A DNA stretch of 64,000 nucleotides from Ailurus styani (lineage: Eukaryota > Chordata > Mammalia > Carnivora > Ailuridae), in the NCBI GenBank assembly GCA_002007465.1, contig LNAC01000031.1, positions 6,546,069 to 6,610,068 of the forward strand, given 5' to 3'. The notes under the pieces were generated by a model. It had not been told where the DNA came from and ran no database searches. It saw only the letters and a program-made list of their open reading frames with translations. A program made the translations under genes and the position numbers. Within the stretch, counting starts at the first letter, position 1. Every line of letters starts with the position of its first letter. Below are positions 46,263-58,399 of this stretch, in pieces.

Positions 46263-47961
46263 CTCAGAAAGTTCACAGAATGCTGTGTGGCTTATGTGTA
46301 TTAGGAATGACCTGAATTTTGGTTTCTGTTCAAGTCAGAAAAGCTCCTATAACCCACAATTCTTTACATAAAATTCCTTGGCAGTTGCCACTGCAAATCT
46401 TCTGGTCTTTTCCTGTCTCTGAGAAACAATACTATAAATGCAACTGCTGTCAATCATGGAAGCCTGCCTCAAGGTTATGCCAGGTCAGATCTGGAAACCC
46501 AAGGATCAGTGAGTGAGGTGTTGATGGCAGGGTGGGTGGCAAATGTGAATGGAAAGAGTTTGAAATTTACAAGCTGCTGTCACAGGAAGATTAGGGCAAA
46601 AAGAAGGCCTAAATTTGAAAGAGCCAAGTCAGAATGTAGGAAGATTAGGAAGTGGAGGACTGAAGGAAAAATGTGTCGTGGTTTTATTAAGGAAAGCCTC
46701 ACAAATTTAAGCACTCAGCTAGAAGAGATTTAAACGTACAGCAGACACAGTGGTTCCTTCCAACATGACCAAATAATATTCCATCTTCCCACAGAGTTCC
46801 TCCTTTCTTGTGTGCAATCTGCCCATTTCGTAGGCATCCTGTCGTTTTTTGGGGTTGCACAGTTTGTCTGGTTTGTCCCAATCATTCCTCACTTGGCTGT
46901 TTGGAATTAAATCTGCTCATCACTACAAATTACAAATTATTAAAAGGGCTGGCAGTTAAGTCATCCGAAATATATACCTTCGATGGGGACAAATGAGCTA
47001 GGATGTAAACAAAGAAGAGAAAGGAGAAGTGAGGCAGTGACACCTCCTAGCCTTCCAGCTCTCCCTCCTCGGTCCTCCCACAGCCCTTCCGGGCTCCTGC
47101 CGGACTACTCAGAATGCCCAGCAAATCACTGTCAGCTGCCGAAAACTTTCCTCTCACAACTTGTTTCCAAGTCTTCAGTGTATTTTGACAAATTAATGTT
47201 GGTACTGAACTCTCTTAACAAGCTTTACCTGAGTAAGATGCTTCTTATACTCTCTAATTTACAAAATACAAGCAGTGACTCTCTTTTCAAGTAGGGAAAA
47301 ATATTTTTAGTAACTAAAGAAGAGGTATTTATCCTCTCTCTTTCTTCTCCAGGAAACAGCCATCAGGGTTATGCAATGGCAGTTGAGAATGGGTGTGTAT
47401 AATTGATGCAGTTTGATACTTCTATTTTTAGTACAGAATACACCTCAACAAAATGTCTTAATGTTCAGTAACTTAATGGCAGAATTGTCAACCAGATTGT
47501 TCCCTATCCAGCTACTACAGTACCTCTCTTTCAGAAAAGATTTGAAGGCATCAGAGATTTGATTTATGTAACTAAACCTAATCAGTCTTCCTTTGGGACT
47601 GAAACAGGTAAAATAACATTGATGGTAGGATGGAATCTATATAAAACGTCATTGATAGTTTTTCTTTAGTCTCATATAGATAACGTTATGCTCAATCTAT
47701 TTGAAATATGGAACAGATCCTTTCTCTCCTGTTATGGAAATTAAATGGAACCACGAAAGGAGAAAGTCTAGAACTGATTGATGAATTTTTTAAGTTTACC
47801 GAATGAATATCGGTGGCCACAAAGGCTGCAGGGATCGTACACCAAGGAAACAGAAGTATCTCCTAAAGTCGAACATTCTTTTGAGTCGCCCCACAAATAT
47901 CATTCATATAATAATAAAATGTTTAAAGTCTGTGGAACCCTGTGAATTCTGAGGATGAGGC

Positions 47962-47985
47962 TTTTTTTTTTTTTTTTTTTTTTTT
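47962..47985. repeat. T24 homopolymer
   Basis: 24 consecutive T, next to diverged L2. Confidence 0.95.
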
Positions 47986-47999
47986 CCTGGAACAGAAGG

Positions 48000-49445
48000 A
48001 AATTATAGCCTGTTGTGATGGTTCCTGCAAAACGGTTTCTTCGGAGTTCTCTTCCCTGGGCTTCTGTGATTACATATTCTGTGACTTTTCCAGCTGCCTT
48101 TCTGGCAGTGGCTTCTCAGCATCATTTCTGGGTTCCCTGTCTCTCAATGGCCCTTATAAGATGGTGTTAGCTGTTTTCAGCTTTAGGTCCTCTTCCGCTC
48201 TCAGTTCCTCTGTGTCCTTGGGTGTGTTCACCCACAAATTTGGTTTCCATATGCAGACTTGGAATTCACACATCAGTGTCTCTAGTGCAGCTCTCATTCC
48301 CGGTGGTTGAATGTGACGGTCTCCTGGACCCACCCGCCCCGCGTGACCAGGGCCACTTAGAGTCATTGTGCACTCATGGAACTCAGGAGCCTCGGGGCCT
48401 CCCCTCGCTGGGTTTGCGTTCCCTGTCTTCAGATGGCACTAGCACTCATCCTGTGGCCGAAGGACAGAGGAGACTCATCCCAATTCCGCCTTCCCTATCC
48501 GTGCCCGCAGCCCAGTAACTACCAGTTTCTCTCCATTCTCTCCGTCTCACATCACTCCATTCCGCCTGCTGCCCCATCACCATCACTCCTTATTTAGGCT
48601 GCTGTTAGCTTTCTCGTGGACTCGTGCAAAAATGTCCTAATGGATCTTCCTGCCTCAGGTCTTGATTCCCTTCAATCCATTTTTCAAACCCCCTTAGAGT
48701 GATTTTCTGAAATGTGAATCTGGCCTTATCATTTCTCTGTTGAAACTCTTTAATGGCTCCCCAATGCCTTCAGGTTAAGCCCAGTTTCCTTAATGGCCCT
48801 TCACGATCTGACCCCTGACTGCGTCTCCAGTCCCCTCTCTCCTCCTCTTACTATGTTTGTGCTCTTTGCTGAGCCTTGTGGAATTTCTAGTTTCAACTCC
48901 TCAAATGGAACATGCTTTCTTACCCCCTCTGGGTTTTGCTCGTGTTACTCCCTTTTCTTTTCTTCCGGAAGGCTCTTTTGTGTGGTTAGTTTAGAGCCCA
49001 GGCTCTGAAAGGAGACTGCCTGGATTGGAATCCTGGCTCCCTGTTTCCCAGTCCTTCGCTCTTCTGGGCCTCGATGGCGACGATGATGACTGTGGTGATG
49101 TTAGTGACCATATCTCCTTTTCGGGGTTTTTATGAAGATTAAATGAGTGGGAGCTAGAGCCATGCGAGGCTTCTAGTAAACACTCAGTAAATGTTAGTGG
49201 TTTGTTACTTCTCACCTGATTAGATAATGTCTAAGAATCCTGGCCTGGGCCTCTTCATGTGAGTAGGTAAACTTTTTGTGTTTCCACAGTACCCTGCCTA
49301 CCCTTGTGGTGACCGCTGTCACACACACTTTGCTCAGTGCTTCTCTATTCACCTCTCTTCCCTGACTGGTTACTTATTTTTTGAGGTCAGAGTTTTAGTT
49401 TGGTCCCCAAGGCTCTAAAACTGCATCTGGCTGGTAACAAGTGCT
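48000..49445 (+). mobile_element. Long L2 LINE 3' segment, plus strand
   Basis: Recognisable L2 blocks: CTGGGCTTCTGTGATTACAT, CTGGCCTTATCATTTCTCTG, TTTAATGGCTCCCCAATGCC, GGCCCTTCACGATCTGACCC, and a terminal CATCTGGCTGGTAACAAGTG. A MIR is inserted at 48985-49205, after which the L2 resumes. Stops in all frames. Its 122-codon open frame at 47942-48310 is L2 and T-run sequence, not a gene. Confidence 0.82.
48985..49205 (+). mobile_element. MIR, plus strand, nested in L2
   Basis: AGAGCCCAGGCTCTGAAAGG, GCCTGGATTGGAATCCTGGC, TTATGAAGATTAAATGAGTG and AACACTCAGTAAATGTTAGT match MIR in order. The central TGTGTGACCTTGG box is diverged (TCCCAGTCCTTCGCTC). Confidence 0.85.
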
Positions 49446-50604
49446 CAATAGGCAACTCGATTTCCACATAGAAAATCTTTGCTTTTCAAGTACTAAGATT
49501 TCAGGAAAAAGAGGAGATTCGACGACTGTGTTTTGCATGTCCTATCATGGCAATGTATTTTAAGGAAGTATTTATATTTAACTGGATGTCATGTTGAACT
49601 AAGATGTATAGCTGGTTGGATCTCTCTCCTGTAAACAGCAAAAACCAATAGAGAGACAATTATAAATCGCTCCCTTAGGAAAATCAAACTCTGCCTGAGG
49701 TTATTGCTGTGTTACTAGTACCATCAAGGGTTTCCACCCCTCCGATGGTCTTAATAGACAAGAGAAATGGAAAGAGGAAAAGATAATGCACTTTTAAAAA
49801 TGTGACTGCTATAAAGACCCTGTGCTCGGTAAGGGGAAAGGAGCTGGTGGGGAGGAACGAGGAAAAGCCTCTCCATAGTAAGTCAGAATCCTCTTCTTGT
49901 TCTCTCCTGCTTTTCTCAAGACTGGTGTGTGAGCTCTGTCGTTCGATCGGTCTCTATTCCTGTTTGCATTCATCTTCCGGTGCTTGCTGCTGCTACTCCT
50001 CCTGCTGACATCTGTCTTCTTGGTGAGTTTGAAAAGCTATTGGTGGGAAGGTGGTAGATGCAAGATCATGTCTACTATGGATCTACTCTAAACCTGTACG
50101 GGAAAAATGTTCCTGAAAATGACATATTTAATTCCTTACTTTTTTTTTTTCTGTCTGGATCCAAGTCAGGAAGACTAGGTCTAGAAACCAGTAGCACTAG
50201 TTTTGTATGGAATTGAACAAAGTATTATTTTAATGCAAGATATAATACCAAGATAAATTTTTGCCATGAGTGGAGGGGCAAAAAGAGGAGGCATTTTTAA
50301 GGTATAATTCATATTCCCTTTATCAATCACCTTTAATACCTTTGGTGGCATGGACCCTCATAATCTGAAGGGCCTCTATTTTATGGAAGGGGAAATGTAT
50401 CAAGTTTGGTTATTAGAAATAATGTAAGTGACTAGTAAATTTTGGGAAAGTGAACAGGTAAGCTGCAACTAGTGGAGAAACACAAAACAAAGAAAAGACA
50501 ACAAATATCCGTCATCTTGTGGGTGCGGTTGGACGTGAGGTGAGTGACCACGGAAAGGGTCAAGATCTTGGTGAAGCATTAACTGTACCTGAGTCCCATC
50601 TAGT
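49446..50604. other. Unique sequence, no feature recognised
   Basis: No repeat or exon is recognised. Confidence 0.4.
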
Positions 50605-50606
50605 TA

Positions 50607-51099
50607 CAGATCTTCCTCAACTTACAGTGGGGTCATGACCCAATAAACCTATCATAAATTGAAAATATTGTGTCAAAAATGCATTTAATACACCTAACTA
50701 CTGAACATCAATCTACGGAACATCATAGCTTAGCCTTGCTTATCATAAATGTACTCAGAACACTTCCATTAGCCTAGAGTTGGGAAAGGTCATCAAAAAT
50801 AATTTTATAAGAAATTATTGACTATTCCACATAATTTATTAAACACTGTACTGAAAGTGAAAAACAGAATGGCTGTGTGGGTACAGAATACTTGTAAGTA
50901 TATCAGTTGTTAACCCCTGTGATCATGTGGCATGATGGAAGGTGTGGCTCACTGCTATTGGGGGAGGGAATCATAGTGCATTTTGCTAGCCTGAGAAAAT
51001 AGCAAAATTCAAAGTACAATTTCTACTGAACAAGCATTGCTTTTATACCATAAAGTTGAAAATTCATAAGTTGAACCACAGTAAGTCAAGGACCACCTC
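50607..51099. mobile_element. Tigger-like non-autonomous DNA transposon
   Basis: Terminal inverted repeats CTTCCTCAACTTACAGTGGG (from 50612) and, reversed, GGTCCTTGACTTACTGTGGT. TA sits at each end (50605-50606 and 51100-51101), as expected for pogo/Tigger TA target sites. Internal sequence CATTTAATACACCTAACTAC and GTACTGAAAGTGAAAAACAG matches the family I remember, although its exact name was not resolved. About 490 bases, with no transposase. Confidence 0.75.
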
Positions 51100-51101
51100 T
51101 A

Positions 51102-51790
51102 CTTTAGAATAATTCCTCATAACTGTTCTTTTCGTTTTTTATTTTTTAAAATTTCAAGTATGAAGAAAAGCAGAGAGGATAGTAAAATGAACACCTATAT
51201 TTAAGCAGTTAGGGCCCTGGCAAGAAAGAGATGGCATGATCAAACAGGAGAATTTGAGGAGAGTTTGAGAAAGGGACTGTTTATGAAGGTGTGGGCAGGG
51301 TTTGGGTACCCACCAAAGGATAGTGTAGGCTTGGGGAGATACTAATAATGGGGTTTGTTATCTTCACAGACCTGGAGACATGAGAGTAAGTACCAGTTAT
51401 TTAAAACTACAGAGGCTGCCTGTGAGGAGTGGCAGGGTCAGTCACGCTCCAACTTCTTTTTCCTCCAGCTCTCCTGCAATTGCTTCTATTGGCCAAACCC
51501 AACAGGAAGTCAGAGGTCACAGGAGTCCACTAACGTGGTTTACAAAGGTCAGCCTCCTTGGGAGTACAGTAGGGTGAAGAAAAATGAAAGATATATGTGC
51601 AGGATGGAGAGAAGGTATTCAGCACAGCACATGTAAGAGAAAGAACTCATATCTAGGGGTGAAAAAACATGGAGTCTAGCTTGTTTTCCAAGCTTTAGGT
51701 TGCAATCCACCAGTCAGTTGTAAAAACAGTTCAGCAGATGGTGACCAGCATTTTAAAAGAAAAACAGAATAGAAAATATTAGGGTGAATC
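51102..51790. other. Unique sequence, no feature recognised
   Basis: Positions 51125-51210 contain ATTTCAAGTATGAAGAAAAG and AGTAAAATGAACACC, reminiscent of an old L1 or DNA transposon fragment but too short to place. Confidence 0.35.
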
Positions 51791-51799
51791 CGATGCAGC

Positions 51800-52100
51800 A
51801 AGGGTGTGTGTTTGTGTGCACGCCCACGGGCCTAAGTTCACACTGGCTGGACATATATTTCTTACTGTTGGTCATAGTGAAGGGCCTGGTGGGTCCACTT
51901 GGCTGTGAGGCATGCCTGGATTCGCCAGGCTTTGCGTCTGTGGATCTTCTGTGCTGGCTGGTTGAACCATGTGGCCACGTGCTGCTGCCACTCCTCATGG
52001 AAGTGGGGCTTCAGGATCATGCTGTTCTGGCTGGGGGCCATGGCTGCTACCTACAGGCCTCCTCCATGGGAGATTGGCCAGTGGAAAAGAACTGGTGCTG
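51800..52100 (-). pseudogene. RPL13P: RPL13 (eL13) processed pseudogene, 5' half
   Basis: On the minus strand the ATG at 52041 opens a frame beginning MAPSQN, then [15 protein letters not shown] and KIHRRKA. These match the N-terminus of ribosomal protein eL13, a 60S subunit component. Upstream, the GTAGGTAGCAGCC stretch resembles the RPL13 5' UTR end, supporting an mRNA origin. After residue 40 a net deletion shifts the frame, with SGPTRP and later ELRPVGVH (eL13: ELRVAGIH) in another frame. Similarity ends near 51800, so the C-terminal half and poly-A are absent. It cannot encode a ribosomal protein. Its parent gene lies elsewhere. Confidence 0.85.
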
Positions 52101-52109
52101 CCAAGCATC

Positions 52110-52230
52110 CTGAGATGGTCTATTCCCATTTTACAGATGAGGAAATTAAGGATCAAAGATTTTAAGTTGTTTACATACCAAAACCTCATAACACACATAA
52201 TTCACACTTAACTGTGTCTGAAGCAGGGAA
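52110..52230 (-). mobile_element. MIR, minus strand, partial
   Basis: TATTCCCATTTTACAGATGA and GGAAATTAAGGATCAAAG match the MIR reverse core. It lies directly upstream of the RPL13 pseudogene. Confidence 0.75.
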
Positions 52231-52440
52231 AAACATGTATAGTTTTAAGCTTTACCTGGTGCATATCTGAGAGATATCTAATAGGAATCAATCATGTGGT
52301 AAAGGTCTTTTAAGGAAGGAAGAAAATATTTTCTGTACCACACATATTGGAAGTCTTTTTTTCCTGTGGGAAGTGGGGAGACCCATAAAACCTTTTGAAA
52401 CTTGCTTGTGGTTAGGCTTTTGGGTTTGTTCACAACAATC

Positions 52441-53645
52441 TTTTAAATCAACTTTATTGAAGTATAATTGACATAGGATAAATACATGCATTTTATGTGT
52501 AGAGTTCGTTGACTTTTGACAAATATGTACACCAAGAAGCCATTAACAAAATCAAGACAAAGAACTCCATCACTCCCCAAGTTTCCCAAAGTCCCTTGTC
52601 AGTTAGCTATCCTGCTGTCCACTCCTGTCTCCCCCCCCACCTCCTCCTCATTCTTCTACCCCTACCGTCCCTGCTGCAGGAAAGTAGCGATTTGTTTTCT
52701 ATTACTATAAATGAGATTTCCCCCCAGCTGGAATTTCATGTAAATGAAATTTTACACTAGCTAGTGTTTTGTTTGTCTTCTTTGTCCTAGCTTCTCTCAG
52801 TCAGCAAAATGTTTTTGAGATTCATTCATAATGTCTATGTATCAATACTTTGTTCCTTCTTATTTTTTTATTTCTGGGTAGTGCTTCATTGTATGACTAT
52901 ACCACGATTGGTTTATCCATTTGCCTACTGAAGGACAAGGGAATTTTTCCTTCCAGCTTTTGGCTATCGTGAATAAAGCAGCTGTGAACACTCAATGGTT
53001 TGCATGGGCATATGCTTTCATCTCTCCCAGCTGATTACCTAAGAGTAGTGTTGTTGAGTCGTAGGCGCTTGTTTAAACTTGGAAGAAACTGTCAGGCTGT
53101 TTTCCAAGGAGGTACCACTTCGCATGCCCATCAGGAATGCGTAAGAGTTCCAGTTGCTCCACATTTTCACTAGCACTTGGTAACGTTGGTTTTTTAAATT
53201 TTAGCCATTCTGGTGGGAATGTAGTAGTTTCTCACTGTGGTTTTAATTTGCATTTCTCTGATGACTAAGGACGTTGAAAATATTGTCACATGCTTATTGG
53301 CCATTTGTATGTCTTATGTTGTGAAGTGTCTATCCAAATTTTTTGTCCACTTTTAATTGGGTTATTTGTCTTATAGTTGAGTTGTGGGAATTATCTGCAT
53401 TCTGGATCCAAGTACTTTGTCAGATATGTGCTTTGTAAATGTCTTTTCTGACTCTTTGGTTTGCCTTCCCATTTTCTCAGTGGCGTTTTCTGAAGAGTTT
53501 TATATTTTGATGAAGTCTAGTTTATTAACTTTTTTCTTTTATGTTTATTGATTTTTGTGTCTGTTGGAGAAATTATTGCCTGTCCCAAAGTCATGAACTT
53601 TCCCTCTATCTTAGAAGTTTTGAAGCAAGTGTTTTTTGGTAGACA
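52441..53645 (-). mobile_element. L1 3' end (L1M type), minus strand
   Basis: It begins with reverse L1 3' UTR: ACTTTATTGAAGTATAATTG, then ACTTTTGACAAATATGTACA. It continues through CATTGTATGACTATACCACG, TTTGCATTTCTCTGATGACT and ATCCAAGTACTTTGTCAGAT to 53645. 5'-truncated old L1, non-coding. Confidence 0.88.
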
Positions 53646-54840
53646 TTTACTCTGGAGCAGGGTTATGTTAACTTAAAAATTAATAAATAGCAAAAGTAAT
53701 AATCAGATATAGAATCAGCTCATGGTTATAGGCTGAAGGTAGTGATTTGAGCAATTTTATTGTTGGAGACAGAAATGACCAAAATTAGTCTATTACCTTT
53801 GCAAAATGGAATTCCTAGCTGGTCATTACATGATGTGGGCCATTAATGAAACTGAACTTGTGCAGGTTGCACATGTGCGTGGCAGAGAACAAAATGAGAA
53901 TAGAGACAAACCAAAACTAGAATTGAGGCAGATATGGCACTGATCTGACCAAGGGTTCTGCTAATAGGGGAGTGACAAGGGATAATTAAAAGCGGGTGTA
54001 TATCATTCACAAGTTATATATATAATTATTATATATATATTATATGTCATATAATATATATACTTTATTTCAAAATATCAGTCACTTTTTTTCCTAATGA
54101 AAATTCTTTAATGATTTATCCACACAAGGCTCAATATAGAGATACCTGAATTGAGAATACCACCCCACATTCTAACACGTCAGCAAAAGCCCTTTACAGA
54201 GGCACATGAGGGGGGCTTCTAACATGGAACTTAGAATAGATACCTTTAAAGGCAGAGTGAAAATCATGGTATTTCTTTGCCACCTAGGGCTCCGATGAGG
54301 TGAATAAAAGAAGAACCACTTGTCCATTTGAGAGCTAAACTTGAATTGAACATTTCTTTACCTTCTGAAATGTTCAGTTAAGTGCTTTTACACTTCAATT
54401 TTCCAGCCTGGGCCAAGACCAGAAATGCCAAAATGATATGAGAAAGGCTGTTCTTACTGTTTTTCTGGCTGGGATTGGAAGAGAAAGTGCCAGCAATCTT
54501 GTAAGAAAGCCTGTTCTCGAAAGATCTGCAACCCAGTTTGCAGAATCAAGGGGTTTGGATAGTTCAGATGAGTTTGGCTGAGTGTCCTGGTGTGTTCATC
54601 CGAATAACACCCTGCAGAAAGCATTTTGTCTTATCAAAGTCAACCACAGAATACTTTGTGTACTTCTTCAGACATCTTAACCATCATGTGTGCCCATCCA
54701 GATAAACCGCTAAAGGCTAGCTGAACACTGCCAAATTGAAATGTTTGAGTATGATCCCTACAACTAGGATTCAGATTTCAACTCGAAATAATGAAAATAG
54801 TAATCACAGCGATAATTTTATAAAATGTTTATAGAATTGG
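53646..54840. other. Unique sequence with an AT dinucleotide tract
   Basis: An irregular TATA tract at 54013-54063. Otherwise no repeat or exon is recognised. Confidence 0.4.
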
Positions 54841-55005
54841 CTCCAAAGTGCATCAGAGTCTTTAAACTACAGAAGGCATTAGAGATAACTTAGCCTAACC
54901 TCTCATTTTATACTTTAGAAATTTAAGGTCCAGAGAGATGAGGTTATTTGCCCAAAATCATGTAGCAAGTGAGAGGCAGTGTCCAGCCTGGAAAATAGGA
55001 TCCTT
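54841..55005 (-). mobile_element. MIR-family element, minus strand
   Basis: TAACCTCTCATTTTATACTT, AAGGTCCAGAGAGATGAGGT, TTTGCCCAAAATCATGTAGC and AAGTGAGAGGCAGTG fit the reverse MIR/MIR3 order, though the left end differs from standard MIR. Confidence 0.65.
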
Positions 55006-56692
55006 TCTTTCCTGTAATACATCATGAAGTAGGCTGAATGATTTGTTCTTTATCGTATATGAGCCCGAAAAGAGAAAAACTACCCGTAAAGTTATTATGT
55101 GGTCCTAGTATGGCAAATAAAAAGGAAATTCATTAGAGGTACTGGGATGGAAGGTTATTATTTCAGTATTCAGGCAGGGCTAGAGTGCCAAACAATATAT
55201 TCAGATCTCTTAAAAACCCTCATTGATATACTGGTTTTAGGATATGTTAATCATTTGGCAACATTATGTGCTGGAAGATGTTCTTTCTAAAAAATTTTGT
55301 ATTCTGAAAGCATCTTGCTAGGAGGGTAGTTAATGCCTTGAGAACCTGAGTTGGGAATTCTCCTTCACACACATCCCTTCAAGATGCAGTGGTGAGAGCT
55401 ATCATTCCTCATGGCCATCCTATCTGGGCTGTGGGAAGGACTAGGCAGCCGGGCTGAAGACTGAGGGGTGTGGAAGCAGATGCTTTGGGTACGTCCACAG
55501 AGAGGATCAGGGTCTCTAGCCCTGAGTGAAAACCGTGGCCTCGTGGGAAGAAGGAACCCCAGCTGAACAGTTTTGCCTGTTCATTACCTGCCTCCACAAA
55601 ACAACACAAAGGTTATTTCAGGGTTGTTTCTCTTCCTGAAAACAGGTGAAGTCTGCTCACTCCCCAAACTGCAAAGCCTTGGATATCTCTCAGTTGTCGA
55701 AATTCCTATTCTTTCCTTATAGAACACACATTTCTTTTCTTCCTTCTTATGTTTACAGCAACAGTTGTATTATTATTATTATTATATTTTTAATAGGCTC
55801 TGCTTTGCTGGTTGATTTGACTTTAAAAAGTGTTTGGAATGTAAGTAGCATTTGTAAATAATATTATTAACTTAATTTCTTCGTTGGTAAAAATTGGGCT
55901 CAGTCTCTGTAATCTCTAGGTCCCTTGCATCTCTAACACATTAGGATTCTCTGCATGTGGGCCCTCTGTCACACACCTTTTATTTCTCAACCAGGCAGCC
56001 AACCAGCCACTCTGTCCCCCATATATTTGTATGACACATATTATGGGAACCTGACAGGGGTGAACATAAATATATTTCTAGTGTGACTACATCATATCGC
56101 CTTAATAATAGCAAAAGTCTTTCTATGTGCATGGCAATGCACTACAGAGTTTCTATAACATGGAACACTTGGAAGTTATGGTAAAATTGGTGCTGAGACA
56201 GACATGAAGAACTTTGGTGACCGCAACCCCATCAGCACTGTATATTCTTTATGACCAGAAGAAACACCTGCCCGCTGGAGTGATGGAGTGGTATAGACAA
56301 GCCTGTGCTCTTCACCAGGCCTGACAAATTATTCTTAAAGCATTTAAATAAAAGTTGAATCCCTCACAACTGTGGGTTTGGATAATGGAGGCACAATGAC
56401 TTTTTCATAATACAACGGGAAAGATATATTATTCATAAGACGAGAGTAGGACAGTTGATTTTACTCATTTTATTTACTATCATTGGTTTTATTTAGCAGA
56501 TGTCACAATGTAAGCAATTTCTATTAATGGGAATATTGAACAGTTGGAAACTGGGCTTTCAGTGAAACACCTGGTTCAGAAATGATATGTGTACATCCTA
56601 TGTGGTAACAGATCTAATCCCAAATACATATTTTTCATAAAATCTTACCTAGTTCTGTACTCTTTAAATAGCTCTCCATTTTACTTTAGAGT

Positions 56693-56694
<2 letters not shown>
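55006..56694. other. Unique sequence, (TTA)n at 55768-55785
   Basis: No SINE, LINE or exon is recognised apart from a short (TTA)n tract. Confidence 0.4.

Positions 56695-56724
<30 letters not shown>
56695..56724. repeat. (CA)15 microsatellite
   Basis: About 15 uninterrupted AC units, likely length-polymorphic. Confidence 0.95.
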
Positions 56725-56726
<2 letters not shown>

Positions 56727-56764
56727 AATTCATAAGCATCAGGTCTTATCATGAAACACCGTAT

Positions 56765-57169
56765 ATTTTAGAAGCATGTGAGCTCACTTATATGAGGAAT
56801 TTAAAATAGTCAGACTCATAGAAGCATAGTTTGGTGGTTGCCAGAGGCTGGGGGAGGAAGAAACAGTGAGGTGCTGGTCAAAGGGACAAAGATTAGTTAT
56901 ATGAGATGAGTAAATCCTAGCATTCTACTCAACAGCACACTGCATAGAGTTACCAGTACTATTCTGTATATGGAAAATTTTGCTAAGAGAGTGGATCTGA
57001 TGTTAATTGATCTTATCACACACACATACGCACGATAAAGAGGGCAGGAGGAAACTTCTGGAAGTGATGGATGAAGTTATGGCATAGGTTGTGGTGATGG
57101 CTTAACAGGTATATACTTATCTTCAAATTGATCATGGTGAATACATTAAGCATGAAAAGCTTTTTGTAT
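56765..57169 (+). mobile_element. L1 3' UTR, plus strand, 5'-truncated
   Basis: TAAAATAGTCAGACTCATAG, TTGGTGGTTGCCAGAGGCTG, GGGACAAAGATTAGTTATAT, ACAGCACACTGCATAGAGTT and TGATGGATGAAGTTATG match an L1MA/L1MB-like 3' UTR. It ends at a purine-rich tract instead of a clean A tail. Confidence 0.88.
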
Positions 57170-57231
57170 GGAAAGAAAGGAAGGGAGGGAAGAGGGAAGG
57201 TGGGAGAAAGGGAGGGAGGGAGAAAGAGAAA
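57170..57231 (+). repeat. GA-rich purine tract (GAAAGG/GGGA)
   Basis: Almost pure purine (one T) directly at the L1 3' end, plausibly an expanded, mutated poly-A tail. Confidence 0.85.
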
Positions 57232-57791
57232 GCCCAGAGACTAAAGAGGAGCTAACTCTCTGTTGGACCAACAAGGCAAAGTCTCCCCAATAACCTTGAG
57301 TTTTGGCAAAGCAGGATCTGTGTGTCAGGGGCAGCAAGAGAGGTCATTCATTATCTGTGGAACCCAGATGGTTGCCATCAGCAGATTTCCAGGCAAATGT
57401 GAAGCATGCTTCTGATTAGCCACCCTCTTGCCTCCCTTTCTTTACCTTTTCTCTGCAAGTCCCACCCTGTCCCCTCTCCTCTGACTGCTGGGCTGCTGCC
57501 CATTGATACTTTCATACAGTCCTTTCTTTTTCTATAGCCCTTCTCAACCCCCCAGTTGGAGATGCCCATCCTTCAGCAGATACAGGTTATTCTTTAAGAG
57601 ACTATCAGATTAAATGATGTATACTGAGCTTCAAGATACTTGTATGAAATGTACTCTGCATTTGCATTTTGAAAAAGCAGATTATTAACCCTAAACAAAT
57701 ACAAAATTAATGTGGGAATGTTTATAAGTAGGAAAAGATTCTCTAGTGTTTTTTGCCTACTCCAACCTCCTGTGAAGTCAATCGATTTCCA
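57232..57791. other. Unique sequence, no feature recognised
   Basis: No repeat or exon is recognised. Confidence 0.4.
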
Positions 57792-57808
57792 TTAATTTTT
57801 TTTAATTT

Positions 57809-57862
<54 letters not shown>

Positions 57863-58000
57863 GAGCAGGGATAGAGACAGAGGGAGAAGCAGACTCCCCG
57901 CTGAGCAGGGAGCCCAATGAAGGGCTCAATCCCGGGGACTCCAGGATCATGACCTGAGCTGAAGGCAGATGCTGAACCTACTGAGCCACTCAGGCGCCCC
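57792..58000 (-). mobile_element. CAN-SINE, minus strand, with expanded (GA)n
   Basis: ATTTTTTTTAATTTGAGAGAG, then a GA run of about 50 bases (57806-57857), AAGCAGACTCCCCGCTGAGC, CATGACCTGAGCTGAAGG and head GAGCCACTCAGGCGCCCC. The GA run is far longer than in other copies here, so a microsatellite has grown from the SINE body. Confidence 0.95.
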
Positions 58001-58115
58001 TTCAATAAATTTTTAAATGTAGTGATTAATAAGGAATAACTTTTCTTCTAAAACTTTACAGATTCTCTTTTCTAGCCTACAAACTTCTAGTGAGGATAAA
58101 GAGTTGTGCCTTCAG

Positions 58116-58289
58116 GGCGCCTGGGTGGCTCAGTGGGTTAAAGCCGCTGCCTTCGGCTCAGGTCATGATCCCAGGGTCCTGGGATCGAGGCCCACATCGG
58201 GCTCTCTGCTTGGCGGGGAGCCTGCTTCCTCCTCTCTCTCTCTGCCTGCCTCTCTGCCTACTTGTAATCTCTCTCTCTGTGTCAAATTA

Positions 58290-58321
<32 letters not shown>

Positions 58322-58325
58322 AAAA
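58116..58325 (+). mobile_element. Young CAN-SINE, plus strand, intact reference copy
   Basis: The complete young type: head GGCGCCTGGGTGGCTCAGTG, TTAAAGCCGCTGCCTTCGGC, GGTCATGATCCCAGGGTCCT, CTGCCTGCCTCTCTGCCTAC, TGTGTCAAATT, and an A tail containing CAAAA units. The perfect duplication AAAGAGTTGTGCCTTCAG is at 58098-58115 and 58326-58343. It pairs with the opposite-strand SINE at 57792. Confidence 0.97.
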
Positions 58326-58399
58326 AAAGAGTTGTGCCTTCAGATGCCAGGAATTGACCAAATCAGATAAATGAGACTGCAATACTCTCCTTTTTCTTA

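Larger units (their letters stand above)
45878..47999. other. Mostly unique with an (AAAT)n tract and a T24 run
   Basis: (AAAT)n at 46228-46262. T24 at 47962-47985. No transposon body is attached to the T24 run that I can recognise. Short open frames have no domain. Confidence 0.4.
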
